From NCBI RefSeq assembly GCF_014650495.1, contig NZ_BMVB01000010.1:124001-188000 (forward strand): a DNA stretch of 64,000 nucleotides, written 5' to 3'. The DNA is from Streptomyces cinnamoneus. Its GTDB lineage: Bacteria; Actinomycetota; Actinomycetes; Streptomycetales; Streptomycetaceae. A model generated the notes under the pieces. It had not been told where the DNA came from. It saw only the letters and a list, made by a program, of their open reading frames with translations, and did no database searches. The position numbers and the translations under genes are program-made. Positions 49,471-58,745 of the stretch are shown here, in pieces. The first letter of the stretch is position 1. Each line of letters starts with the position of its first letter.

Positions 49471-51063
49471 ATGAGTGACTTCTGCCGGGACGTCGTGGTC
49501 ATCGGGGGCGGCCCCACCGGGCTCGCCCTGGCCATTGCGTTGCGCCAGTACGGGCTGGACGTGGTCGTGCTGGAGAAGGAGCCCAGCAGCAAACGCGAGG
49601 TGCGCGCCAGCGTCATCTGGCAGCGGGCCCTGGAGATCCTCCGCGACCTCGGCTGCGCGGACCGCTTCCTGGAGCAGGGGCTGAGCCTGCGCCAGGCCGA
49701 GGTCTACGTCAAGGGGCGGCGCGTCGGCGGCCATGCCACGGGCGTGTCCGGCACGGCCTTCCCCCAGCCGCTGGCCATCGAGCAGATCGCCATCGAGCGC
49801 CTGCTGGTCGAGCGGCTGGGGGAGCTGGGGACCGACGTGCGCTGGGACGTGGAGGCGGTGGCCCTGCGCCTGGGGGCGGACGGCGCCGAGGTCGACGTGC
49901 GCGGCCCCGACGAGCGGGTGCAGACGATCGGCTGCCGCTGGGTCGTCGGCTGCGAGGGCGCCCACAGCCTCGTGCGCAAGACGATGAACGTCCCCTTCGA
50001 GGGCGAGCGCCGCATCGATCTGCAGGCCGTGCAGATCAACGCCAAGCCGGACTGGAAGTTCCCCTGCGCCGACGACACCACCTACTTCTTCCTGGAGCGC
50101 CGCGTCTGCCTCATCGCCTCGCCCCGGCCCGGCGGCGGCTACCGCTTCTTCAGCTTCCTCGACGACCCCGACCCCCAGCGCGTGACGCCCCCCGACGTCG
50201 ACGAGATGCGCGACCTCGTCGCCCGGGCCACGCACGACCCCGGCACGCGCCTCGTGCCCACCGTCCCGCCCTGGTACAACCGGGCCCGCTTCCACGACCG
50301 CATCGCCGCCTCGCTGCGCGTGGGACCGGCCATGCTCGCCGGGGACAGCGGCCACATGTGGGCGCCGATCGGCGGCCGCGGCCTCAACACCGGCCTGCGC
50401 GGGGCGCACAACCTCGGCTGGAAGCTCGCCGCCGTGCACCACGGCTGGGCCGCCGACACCCTGCTCGACACCTATTCCGGCGAACAGCGCCACACCGCGC
50501 AGGAAGTGATGCGCCAGATGCGGCGCAACGTCATGGAGCTGCCGCCCTCGGCGCTCACCCTGGCCGGCATGCGCGTCCTCGGCCCGGCGCTGCTCGCCAG
50601 CGACCGGATCCACCGGCGCGGGCGGGTGATCCTCAGCGAGCTCGGCCGGCACCACCGCACGAGCGAGCTGTCCACCGACGAGCCCGGGCGCCAAGCCGCC
50701 GGCGGACGACGGGCGCTACGGGCCGGTGACCGGCTGCCCGACGTGCCGGTCACCCACGGCGGGCGCGAGCGCCGGCTGCACGACCTCCTCTCCTACGACC
50801 GCTGGACCCTGCTGGAGGTCCCCGACCGGCAGCCGGCGGGCGACGCCACCGAGGAACTGCGCCGCATCATCGGACGCTTCCCCGTCCCGGCCGAGGTGCA
50901 CCGCGTCGAGCCGGCCCAGGGCGGCACCCGCGGCTCCGGCCGACTGCCGCGCGGCACCCTGCTCCTGGTCCGGCCCGACGGCCACATCGGGCTGCGCGTC
51001 GGTGCCGCCGACCGTCCGTCGCTGGACGCCTACCTGGACCGCTGGTTCGTCCGCAAGAGCTAG
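49471..51063 (+). CDS. FAD-dependent monooxygenase 2 of the bisindole cluster
   Basis: The 530-residue paralogue of the preceding gene has VVVIGGGPTGLALAIALRQY, CEGAHSLVRKTMNVPFEGER, AMLAGDSGHMWAPIGGRGLN then TGLRGAHNLGWKL, and a C-terminal thioredoxin-like domain ending DRWFVRKS. Both the protein and the leader (GGGGGAGACGAC before ATG) repeat those of gene 1, indicating tandem duplication and divergence. It would hydroxylate or epoxidise an aromatic intermediate using NAD(P)H and oxygen. Its stop overlaps that of the convergent P450 gene by 4 bp. It has no TTA codon. Confidence 0.87.
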   Translation: MSDFCRDVVVIGGGPTGLALAIALRQYGLDVVVLEKEPSSKREVRASVIWQRALEILRDLGCADRFLEQGLSLRQAEVYVKGRRVGGHATGVSGTAFPQPLAIEQIAIERLLVERLGELGTDVRWDVEAVALRLGADGAEVDVRGPDERVQTIGCRWVVGCEGAHSLVRKTMNVPFEGERRIDLQAVQINAKPDWKFPCADDTTYFFLERRVCLIASPRPGGGYRFFSFLDDPDPQRVTPPDVDEMRDLVARATHDPGTRLVPTVPPWYNRARFHDRIAASLRVGPAMLAGDSGHMWAPIGGRGLNTGLRGAHNLGWKLAAVHHGWAADTLLDTYSGEQRHTAQEVMRQMRRNVMELPPSALTLAGMRVLGPALLASDRIHRRGRVILSELGRHHRTSELSTDEPGRQAAGGRRALRAGDRLPDVPVTHGGRERRLHDLLSYDRWTLLEVPDRQPAGDATEELRRIIGRFPVPAEVHRVEPAQGGTRGSGRLPRGTLLLVRPDGHIGLRVGAADRPSLDAYLDRWFVRKS

Positions 51064-52310
51064 CCGGCGCCACCCGCCGGCGCCCCGGCCGCCCCCGTGC
51101 GGACCGGCATCCGTGCCGGGCCGTGGAAGACCAGATCGTCGGCGTACCGCACCGGTTCGTCCGCCAGGGCGAGCCGGGGCAGGCCGCGCAGCAGCTCACC
51201 CAGCCCGATCTCCGCCTCCGCGCGGGCCAGCGGCGCCCCGACGCAGTAGTGGATGCCCATCCCGAAGCCGGTGTTCCGGCGCGCGTCGCGGTGGACGTCC
51301 AGGCGGTCGGGGGCCTCGAAGTGCGCGGGGTCGCGGTTGGCCGAGCCGAGGACGAGCGTGACCTTGTCGCCCCGCGGGATGCGCCGCCCCGCGATCTCGT
51401 CGTCCTCCCGCGCCCACCGGTTGATCATCTGCACCGGCGAGTCGTAGCGCACCAGCTCCTCCACCGCGCCCCGCAGCAACTCCGGCCGCTTCCGTACGAG
51501 ATCGAGCTGGTCGGGGTGGGCGAACAGGGCCAGCAACCCCTTGGCCACCAGGTTGGTGGTCGTCTCGTGGCCCGCCGTCAGGAGGTGGATGCACGTGCCG
51601 ACCAGCACGTCGTCGCCCAGCGGCAACCGCTCCTCCGCGTCCAGCATCGCCGCGATCAGATCCGACGCGTTCGGGCTGCGCCCGGCCCGGCGGCGGGCCA
51701 GCTCGGCACGGAAGTACGCCTCCAATTCCCGGGCCGCGGCGTCCGCCAGGCGGTACGCATCGGCCCGCCGCGCCACGCGCGAGCTGGTGGCCTGCTGCAG
51801 GTCCACCGCCTGCGCCCGGAACCACGGGCGGTCCTCGCGCGGCACGCCCAGCAGCTCGCTGATGACCAGGATGGGAAAGGGCGCGGCGAACCGGTCGACC
51901 AGGTCGGCGGTGGGCGTAGCAGCCAGCTCCGCCGTCAGCTCGGCAGCCAGCTGCCGGATCCGGGGGCGCAGGCCGTCCACGATGCGCGGCGTGAACGCCT
52001 TGGCCACCAGCGCGCGCACCCGGGTGTGCTCCGGCGGGTCCATGAACACCATCCAGTTGGCGGTGGTCCGCCGCAGGTGCGGGCACTCCTGCGGCAGCCG
52101 GGCGGGCAGCGCCCCGCGCCCGTAGGCCCGGCTGGTCAGGACCCGCGCCACGTCGTCGTGGCGGAAGAGGTACCACGCGTCCTCGGCCCGGTGGACGGGG
52201 TCGGCCTCGCGGTAGCGCCGGTAGAGGGGGTACGGATCGGGCAGCGGCACGTCCGCCGTCCGGAAGGGGGGCAGTCCCTTCAGGGCCTGCCCGCTCGGCT
52301 GTCCGCTCAT
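51060..52310 (-). CDS. rebP: Cytochrome P450, RebP/StaP-like
   Basis: The 416-residue bacterial P450 has the I-helix LLTAGHETTTNLVAKGL (oxygen-binding AGHET), the K-helix EELVRYDSPVQMINRWA (ExxR) and the haem loop FGMGIHYCVGAPLARAE with the axial Cys. In indolocarbazole pathways RebP/StaP joins the two indole C2 positions of chromopyrrolic acid with oxidative decarboxylation. Position directly after the rebC-like gene (overlap by one base, TGATG) supports this specific role. The frame is open upstream, but ATG 52310 gives the normal P450 length. Confidence 0.88.
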   Translation of the reverse strand: MSGQPSGQALKGLPPFRTADVPLPDPYPLYRRYREADPVHRAEDAWYLFRHDDVARVLTSRAYGRGALPARLPQECPHLRRTTANWMVFMDPPEHTRVRALVAKAFTPRIVDGLRPRIRQLAAELTAELAATPTADLVDRFAAPFPILVISELLGVPREDRPWFRAQAVDLQQATSSRVARRADAYRLADAAARELEAYFRAELARRRAGRSPNASDLIAAMLDAEERLPLGDDVLVGTCIHLLTAGHETTTNLVAKGLLALFAHPDQLDLVRKRPELLRGAVEELVRYDSPVQMINRWAREDDEIAGRRIPRGDKVTLVLGSANRDPAHFEAPDRLDVHRDARRNTGFGMGIHYCVGAPLARAEAEIGLGELLRGLPRLALADEPVRYADDLVFHGPARMPVRTGAAGAPAGGAG

Positions 52311-53935
52311 CACGCCCCCCGCATCCCGTCGACCCATGCGCCCGGCTCCGCGGGCACGTCCGTACCGCACCAGGCCACGTGCCCGTCCGGCCGGACGAGC
52401 ACGTACGGACTGCCGTAGAGCTCCGCCACCGTCCGGTGTTCCTCCCAGTGCGCCGTCTCCAGCGGCACGCCCCGCCGTGCGAACGCCTCCCGCACGGCCT
52501 TCTCCGCCACGTCGGCCCCCGGGGTCCCGCCCGGCCCGCCGAAGCACAGCAGCACGAAGCCCCGGCCGAAGGAGTCGAGCGTCGACACCCCCGGCGCCAG
52601 CCAGGCGTGCGGGGCGCGCGCCCCGGGGACGGCCCTCGTCCGCCAGGCACCGTCCCCGGTCGGTGCGTGCTCGCGCCCGCCGTCGATCAGCGGTGACGCG
52701 TACCGGTAGCCGAAGTGCACGTCCGGCGCCTCGAATTCGCGGCCCACCCCGCCCCGTTCCATGCCGGCCGCCAGCTCCGCCCGGGCCTTCGCCCCCTCGG
52801 GCGTGTCCAGGAGGATCTCCTCGGGAAGCTCCCGGCTCATCGTCCGCATCAGATTGACGTTGGCCTCCTCCAGGCTGCGCTCCGCCACCGGGCGGCGCTC
52901 GGTCTCGTAGGCGTCGAGCAGCCGCGGGCCCGCCCAGCCGGCCAGCTCGGCGGCGAGCTTCCAGCCGAGGTCGGCCGCGTCGGCGATGCCGGTGTTCATG
53001 CCGAACCCGCCGGACGGCGACAGGGTGTGCGCGGCGTCCCCCGCGAGCAGCACCCGGCCGTCACGGAAGCGCTCGGCGATGCGGTGGGTGAGGTACCAGA
53101 CGTTCTCGGAGAGGATCTCCACGGGCGTGTCGTACGCGATGGCCGTCCGCACCATCGTCAGGGCGTCCGGACCGGCGGCGTCCCCCTCCCGCACCGCCAC
53201 CGTCAGCCGGTACAGCCCCTGCCCGTCCATCGACCGCAGCGGGAAGCGCAGCGCCGGCGGCCGGGTGAGGAAGTGCACCAGCGCGTTCCGCGCGCCCAGC
53301 TGCCCGTGCAGCCGGGGCGCGCGGAAGAGGATGTTGCGGAAGACGCGCGTGGCGTGGCGGCGCGGCGCCTCGATGCCGGCGGCCTTGCGCACGGGCGAGG
53401 CGGCGCCGTCGCAGGCGACCAGGTAGCGCGCCCGGACCGTCAGTTGCGCCCCGCCGTCGGCCAGGTCGGTGACCATGGCCGTCACCCCGTCCCGGTCCCG
53501 GGTGAAGCCGTCCAGCCGGCACCGCAGGTGCAACGGGCCGTCCGGGTGGACGCCCACCTCGCGCGCCAGCAGGGGAGCCAGCCAGTGCTGCGGGCACGGG
53601 TGCTCCGGTTCCGGGGTGTAGGGGAGCTCCGGCCTGCGGTCGGTCGTGCCGAAGTCCAGGCGGAGTATCTCGTGGCCGCCCACCGCCGTGACCCACGCGA
53701 CGTCCAGCGGATGGTCGCCGGGCCAGCCCGCCGACCGGATCCGGCCGGCGACGCCCCAGCGGCGGAAGAGCTCCATCGAACGCGGCCCGACCGTGCCGAC
53801 CTTGGGGTGTCCGATGGTGCCGTCCGAGGCTTCCACTTCCATGAAGCCGACGCCCCGGTGCTTCAGGTCGAGCGCCAGAGCCATGCCCACCGGCCCGGCC
53901 CCCACGATGAGCACGTCCGTGTCGTAGTTCCTCAT
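52310..53935 (-). CDS. rebC: FAD monooxygenase, RebC/StaC-like
   Basis: The 541-residue flavoprotein has VLIVGAGPVGMALALDLKHR, then GTIGHPKVGTVGPRSMELFR with RWGVAGRIRSAGWPGDHPLD and PQHWLAPLLA, an arrangement I recognise as specific to RebC/StaC. The GD motif VLLAGDAAHTLSPSGGFGMN and a C-terminal domain ending DVPAEPGAWVDGMRGA follow. RebC and StaC channel the P450 product to arcyriaflavin A or K252c respectively, setting the oxidation state at C-7. The ATG overlaps the rebD-like stop (ATGA). Confidence 0.9.
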   Translation of the reverse strand: MRNYDTDVLIVGAGPVGMALALDLKHRGVGFMEVEASDGTIGHPKVGTVGPRSMELFRRWGVAGRIRSAGWPGDHPLDVAWVTAVGGHEILRLDFGTTDRRPELPYTPEPEHPCPQHWLAPLLAREVGVHPDGPLHLRCRLDGFTRDRDGVTAMVTDLADGGAQLTVRARYLVACDGAASPVRKAAGIEAPRRHATRVFRNILFRAPRLHGQLGARNALVHFLTRPPALRFPLRSMDGQGLYRLTVAVREGDAAGPDALTMVRTAIAYDTPVEILSENVWYLTHRIAERFRDGRVLLAGDAAHTLSPSGGFGMNTGIADAADLGWKLAAELAGWAGPRLLDAYETERRPVAERSLEEANVNLMRTMSRELPEEILLDTPEGAKARAELAAGMERGGVGREFEAPDVHFGYRYASPLIDGGREHAPTGDGAWRTRAVPGARAPHAWLAPGVSTLDSFGRGFVLLCFGGPGGTPGADVAEKAVREAFARRGVPLETAHWEEHRTVAELYGSPYVLVRPDGHVAWCGTDVPAEPGAWVDGMRGA

Positions 53936-56900
53936 GCCAGTTCACCACCCCGCCGGAAGAAGTCGGCGTAGAAGGCCATCATGTCGGCGACCTGCCCCGG
54001 CACCGGTCCGCACTTGTCCGCCGCGGCCGCCACGTGCTCGAAGCGCAGCGCGAGCGAGCGCCGCGCCACGTCCGGGCGGGGCGTGTACGCGGGCACGGAG
54101 TCCAGTTCGAAGGTGGGGCCGGCCGTGCGGCCGCGCCGCCCCGACTCCATGGTCACCAGCAGCTCCGCCAGGGGGCGCATCATGCCGGTCATCACGTCGA
54201 TCGAGGCGTTCATCAGCTTGGAGCGGCGCAGGCTGCCGTCGGGGCTTTCCCCGAAGTGCTGCACCATCAACTGCAGCATCAGGTGGTACGAGCGGTTGAA
54301 CAGCCGTCCCACGGCCCGGGCCTCGGGATCGGTGACGGGGTCCTTGGCCCCGTCGCCGGCCCCCAGCGTTGGGTTGCGCAGCACCGGGTAGGCGGGGCTC
54401 CACGGCACCAGCCGGCCGTGCGGCCCGGCGACCCGTTCGGTGGTGAGCGCCTCGCCGATCCGCAGGAAGCTGTGGAAGTGGGAGGTGTCCGAGGGCGCCT
54501 CGGAGCCCAGCACGCCGCCTTCGCCCTGCTCGCTGATGAAGTCCACGGCGAACAGCGCGCTGGAGAGGTCGTCGACCTCCAACTGGTAGTCGGGATGGAC
54601 GTTGTTGACCGACTCGCGCATGAACACGTGGTGTTCCCCGCCGCCGCGGCCCTTCTCCACGAGGAACAGGTCGGGGACGCGCTGCAGCCCTTCGCGGATG
54701 CCGGCGTACAGCTCGCTGACCGAGCCCCAGGTGAAGCCGAGCGGACGGACCGCGTCCAGCCGGGGACCGTCCTCCCGCCGGATCTCGGGCGTGAGGCCGG
54801 CCGGCTGCTCGATGGCGATGTAACGCTGCACGCTGCCGACGCTCAGCCCTTCCAGCGCGAAGTCCAGCGGCACCGGCAGCTCGGCGTTGAGCGTGGCGAA
54901 GTCGATCGCCGGCACGTGGAACGGTTCGCCCGTCGCCATGAGGATGTTGTTGACCAGCAGGAAATGGATCATCTCCTCGCGGGCGACGTCCAGCAGGATG
55001 CCGCGGATCCCGTCGTCCAGCGTGGCGCCGCCCTGCCCGCAGGCGATCTCCAGCTGCTCCGCCGTCCACTGCCCCCGGCGGACGTACTCCCGCCCCGCGC
55101 CGTGGGTGGGCACCGAGAACGCCGCGTACAAGTACTGGAGCATCACGGCGAGTTCCAGCGTGGCGGCCTGGCGCAGGACGGTGCACAGTTCGCCGCGCGT
55201 GCCGATCGCCGGCCCCCCGCCGAGCACGGCGGGGGCGGTGAGGGGCGGGCGCACCCGCGCCTGCTGGTTGCGCAGGTACGCCAGCAGCAGGCGCGCCTTG
55301 GGGTCGGAGAGGTCGCGCGTGGGCGGCATGTAGTACGTCCTGGCCTTGTTGGCCGGGTCGCACATCTGCCACATCAGCTCCGCGTACGTCTCGACCTTGC
55401 AGCGGTCGGCGAGGCTGAAGACGTCGGACTTCATGAAGGTGGACACGTGCTCGTAGTAGGCGAAGATCTCCCGGTGCAGCAGGTCGAAGTCCACGTTCTC
55501 GCGGGGGATGCGGTCCAGGTGCCAGTCGTCGGGCAGCACCCGTACGGCCAGTGAGCCGGCCCCCGCCCAGAAGCCGAGCGCGTCCTCGTCGTCGTAGGCC
55601 GCCCAGGCCGAGCCCGGCCCGTCGGCGACGGGCGGACCGGGCGGGCCGGGGGAGAGCAGGACCCGGCAGGTGCCCGCGCGTTCGCCGCGCAGCGTGAGCA
55701 GGCCGCGCCCGTGTTCGTCGGTCTCCACGACACAGTCCTCGGCGTACGCCGCGTCCCCGGCGCGCAGGCCCAGCACGACCGCGTCCCCGCAGCGGGCGTC
55801 CGCGCCGCCGGCCACGGGGTCGGCGGGCAGGGCGCGCGGGTTGTGGAACTGCCGTACGTGCACGCGCCCGGCGCTCGCCGGGCGGCCGCGCACGAAGGAG
55901 CGCAGCGGCACCTCCACGGCGTGGTCGAGGCCCCGTGCGCGCTCGCGGTGGTGCAGCACCACCAAGGCGTCGTCGCTCTGGACGACCACCTCCTGTTCGG
56001 TGAGCAGGGTCGTCCGCGTCCCGTCGGGTCCCGTGCCCATCAGGCACAGGGCCTCGTCCGCGGCCGCCTCCCAGCCCGCCTCGGCGGCCACGGTGACCAG
56101 GCCCGAGGTGAGGGCGTCGGCGGCGGCGCCGTACGCGGCGGCCGGCACCCGGGCCACGAGCCGGCCGGAGCCGGCCGTCCGCAGCTCCAGGTCGCCGGCG
56201 TCCAGCGGTGGCCCGAGCCGGTGCAGGGGGCCGGGCCCGGCCTCCCGCGCCCGGTGGGTGAGCGGCACCGCGGAGATCATGTCGAGGCCGGCCCGGCCGT
56301 CCGCCACCTGCACCGTGAGGTGGTGGAGCGGGCCGTCCGCCCCCGCAAGGGGGGCGAGCAGCCGGCCGGCCGGGTACGTGCGCAGCTCGTGCGCGTACCA
56401 GGGTGCGATGGTCCCCCGGACCCGCCAGTGGCCGGGCGCGTCCGGGACGAGGGGCGAGGCCATGTCGTCCAGCGCGAACCGGACGACGATGCCGTCCGCG
56501 CCGCCCTCCACCGCCGCCCGCAACGCCTCGACGGCGGGGGAGAGGCGGGCGTCCGGCAGCCACGCCGGACCGCCCCCGGAGTCGCCGGGGGCGTCCTCGG
56601 CCGTGACCACGAACTGGTGCACCGCGCAGTAGCGCAACTGCGGTGCCAGGACGTGGTCGCCGACGTCGAGGATGCGCCCGAAGTCGACCCAGCGCGGCGG
56701 CTGGAAGCCGCTGACCGGGCCTGTGAGCATGTAGCCCTCGTCGTGCGAGCGGCCCAGCCGGCCGAAGCCGAACCGGCCGATCATCAGGGCCGTGGTCCAC
56801 CGGGAGGCCGGGTCGAGGTCCAGGACCCGGGCCCGGTTGACGGTGGTGCGCAGGTAGTCGTTGTAGTGGCCCCAGACGTCGACGCTGCGGCCGACGACCG

Positions 56901-57225
56901 GGTCGGTGGTGTCCGGCGTGCCGGCGCGGACCTCCGCCGACACGATCCGGGCGTCCAGGAGGAAGTGGCCGTTGCCGTCGAAGTTCCACCCCTTGGCGGC
57001 GCTGAACTCCCCGTCCGGGCACGGCCGTCCCGAGGCGTCGAAGTGCGGGCCGCGGCGCTGCAGGTAGTCGTGGTACTCGGTGGCGGGCCGGTCGACGGGG
57101 AACGGGCCGTCGTCGGTGAGGGCCCGGCCCGTGGCCAGGTCGACCAGCCCGTTGCGCGGACCGGTCGGCAGCTTGGTCGTGGCCGTTCCGGCGAAGTGCA
57201 GCCTCGGCAGGTCGAAGACGCTCAT
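53932..57225 (-). CDS. rebD: Chromopyrrolic acid synthase (RebD/StaD, VioB family)
   Basis: The 1097-residue protein starts MSVFDLPRLHFAGTATTKLP, the RebD/StaD signature. The N-terminal half is the VioB-type beta-rich domain. The C-terminal half is ferritin-like with LDVAREEMIHFLLVNNILMA and other acidic/His helices for iron or haem. It dimerises two indole-3-pyruvate imines into chromopyrrolic acid and is the committing enzyme of bisindole pathways. GGGAGCC precedes ATG 57225, which overlaps the rebO-like stop by one base. Length and motifs are complete. Confidence 0.95.
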   Translation of the reverse strand: MSVFDLPRLHFAGTATTKLPTGPRNGLVDLATGRALTDDGPFPVDRPATEYHDYLQRRGPHFDASGRPCPDGEFSAAKGWNFDGNGHFLLDARIVSAEVRAGTPDTTDPVVGRSVDVWGHYNDYLRTTVNRARVLDLDPASRWTTALMIGRFGFGRLGRSHDEGYMLTGPVSGFQPPRWVDFGRILDVGDHVLAPQLRYCAVHQFVVTAEDAPGDSGGGPAWLPDARLSPAVEALRAAVEGGADGIVVRFALDDMASPLVPDAPGHWRVRGTIAPWYAHELRTYPAGRLLAPLAGADGPLHHLTVQVADGRAGLDMISAVPLTHRAREAGPGPLHRLGPPLDAGDLELRTAGSGRLVARVPAAAYGAAADALTSGLVTVAAEAGWEAAADEALCLMGTGPDGTRTTLLTEQEVVVQSDDALVVLHHRERARGLDHAVEVPLRSFVRGRPASAGRVHVRQFHNPRALPADPVAGGADARCGDAVVLGLRAGDAAYAEDCVVETDEHGRGLLTLRGERAGTCRVLLSPGPPGPPVADGPGSAWAAYDDEDALGFWAGAGSLAVRVLPDDWHLDRIPRENVDFDLLHREIFAYYEHVSTFMKSDVFSLADRCKVETYAELMWQMCDPANKARTYYMPPTRDLSDPKARLLLAYLRNQQARVRPPLTAPAVLGGGPAIGTRGELCTVLRQAATLELAVMLQYLYAAFSVPTHGAGREYVRRGQWTAEQLEIACGQGGATLDDGIRGILLDVAREEMIHFLLVNNILMATGEPFHVPAIDFATLNAELPVPLDFALEGLSVGSVQRYIAIEQPAGLTPEIRREDGPRLDAVRPLGFTWGSVSELYAGIREGLQRVPDLFLVEKGRGGGEHHVFMRESVNNVHPDYQLEVDDLSSALFAVDFISEQGEGGVLGSEAPSDTSHFHSFLRIGEALTTERVAGPHGRLVPWSPAYPVLRNPTLGAGDGAKDPVTDPEARAVGRLFNRSYHLMLQLMVQHFGESPDGSLRRSKLMNASIDVMTGMMRPLAELLVTMESGRRGRTAGPTFELDSVPAYTPRPDVARRSLALRFEHVAAAADKCGPVPGQVADMMAFYADFFRRGGELA

Positions 57226-58745
57226 CACAGGGCTCCCGCGGGGTCGGGCCGGCCGGCGCGGCGGTGGGCCGGCTCGTAGCGCTCGACGTCCTTGACGGCC
57301 GCCAGCGCGGACTCGATGGCCCCCTCGATCCAGGCGGGCGCCGTCGAGCAGTGCTCGCCGGCGAAGAACAGCCGGCCCGCGGGACGGGCGGACCGGGTGC
57401 GCTCCACCTCGCACTCGGCGGCGTTCTTCCCCCAGCGGGTGGTGCAGCCGCCGCCGGCCCAGGGGTGGTGGTCGCCCCAGGCCACGCTGACCACGTCCAG
57501 CACCATGCCGGGTGACATGAGTTCGGGGTGGACGGCGCTGAGCTCCTCCAGGACGATGCGGTGGCGGCGGCGGGCCGACATCCGGCCCAGCCGCGCCGCC
57601 TCGTCGCCGATGGTGTAGCTGGCCAGCAGGGCGGCGCCCCGGCCCGGGGCGCCGTCGGCGGGCGGGTAGTAGGTCTGGCGGATGCGGCCGCCCGTGAACG
57701 AGGCCCCGCCGCGGATGCCGCCCTCCCGCCAGAACGCCTCCCGGCAGTGGACGGCCACCTTGGTGGCCGGGCAGTAGACGACGTCCCGCAGGGCCGCCAG
57801 CTTGTCCTCGTCCACGCCGGTCAGGCGCATGCGGCGGACGAGCGGGAAGGGAACGGTGCACACGACGAAGTCCGAGCGCTTGACGACCGTACGCCCGCCC
57901 GCCCGGACGTGGACCAGGACGTGGTCACCGCGCACGTCGATGCCGGTGACGCGGTGACCGAGGGCCACCGGCGTGTGCAGCAGGCCGGCCAGCCGGTGCG
58001 TGAGCTGGTCCATGCCGCCGTCCAGACGCAGCAGCTCGGGGCTGGTCTCGGCGAGGATGTCGTCGAGGAAGCTGCCCAGCCTGCTGCTGCAGCCCGCCCT
58101 CAGGCCCGGGTGGGCGGAGAAGAGCGAGTGCAGGTCCACCCGGTCGCGCGCCGCTCCGCGCAGATGCTCCGTCAGGTCGATGCGCGCCACCATGTCGAGC
58201 AGCTGGCGGCGCAGGTCCTCGCGGAGCGCCTCGCGCAGATCCGGCGGCGCAATGGCGTCGACAATGGCCGTGAGCCAGGCCCCGAAGACGACGGTGCCGT
58301 GGTCGTGGCGGTGCCCGGGCAGGTGTCGTTCCAGGTCACGCCGGAAGTTCTCACGGAGCGGGCCGGCCGCGTCCCGGATGCGAATGAAGCCCTCGGCGGT
58401 GTGGAGGAATGCGTTCTCCTCCGACATCAGCGTGCTGAAGGCGCGGAGTTTGTTCCCCAGCCCCATCCGCCGAATGTATTCGAGGGTGTGACGGTGGTGA
58501 GTCGGAATGCGCATGGCACCGAGCTCGACGGACGGTGCGCCGGGGTTGTTCCCGAACCGGTGGGTGTGGATGCGCCCCCCGATGCGCGTGTTGCCCTCCA
58601 GGACCTCGACGCGGTAGCCGAGCCGTTCCAGCTCGTACGCCGTGACCAGGCCGGAAATTCCGGCCCCTATGACGGTGACCTGCCGACTGCCCTGTTCGAA
58701 CCTATCGAGTGCGTGCACATGCCAGACCCGCGAGTTGCCGGACAT
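57225..58745 (-). CDS. rebO: L-tryptophan oxidase (RebO/StaO, flavin amine oxidase)
   Basis: In this 506-residue protein QVTVIGAGISGLVTAYELER, VEVLEGNTRIGGRIHTHRFG and VELGAMRIPTHHRHTLEYIR are the RebO/VioA FAD domain and active-site Arg region. The C-terminus has RLFFAGEHCSTAPAWIEGAI. The enzyme oxidises L-Trp (7-chloro-Trp in rebeccamycin) to the imine that feeds RebD. It is first gene of the minus-strand operon O-D-C-P. ATG 58745 has GGGGGGAAG upstream; the open frame further 5' lies in the promoter region. Confidence 0.95.
   Translation of the reverse strand: MSGNSRVWHVHALDRFEQGSRQVTVIGAGISGLVTAYELERLGYRVEVLEGNTRIGGRIHTHRFGNNPGAPSVELGAMRIPTHHRHTLEYIRRMGLGNKLRAFSTLMSEENAFLHTAEGFIRIRDAAGPLRENFRRDLERHLPGHRHDHGTVVFGAWLTAIVDAIAPPDLREALREDLRRQLLDMVARIDLTEHLRGAARDRVDLHSLFSAHPGLRAGCSSRLGSFLDDILAETSPELLRLDGGMDQLTHRLAGLLHTPVALGHRVTGIDVRGDHVLVHVRAGGRTVVKRSDFVVCTVPFPLVRRMRLTGVDEDKLAALRDVVYCPATKVAVHCREAFWREGGIRGGASFTGGRIRQTYYPPADGAPGRGAALLASYTIGDEAARLGRMSARRRHRIVLEELSAVHPELMSPGMVLDVVSVAWGDHHPWAGGGCTTRWGKNAAECEVERTRSARPAGRLFFAGEHCSTAPAWIEGAIESALAAVKDVERYEPAHRRAGRPDPAGAL

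Noticed and set aside
47863..50694. 943-residue minus-strand open frame across both FAD monooxygenases
   Set aside because: It mirrors the two coding frames and contains only Val/Gly/Arg-rich low-complexity sequence with an internal repeat caused by the paralogues.
53942..57022. Alternative 1026-residue minus frame inside the rebD-like gene
   Set aside because: Arg/Pro/Gly-rich shadow; the overlapping frame has full RebD/StaD motifs.
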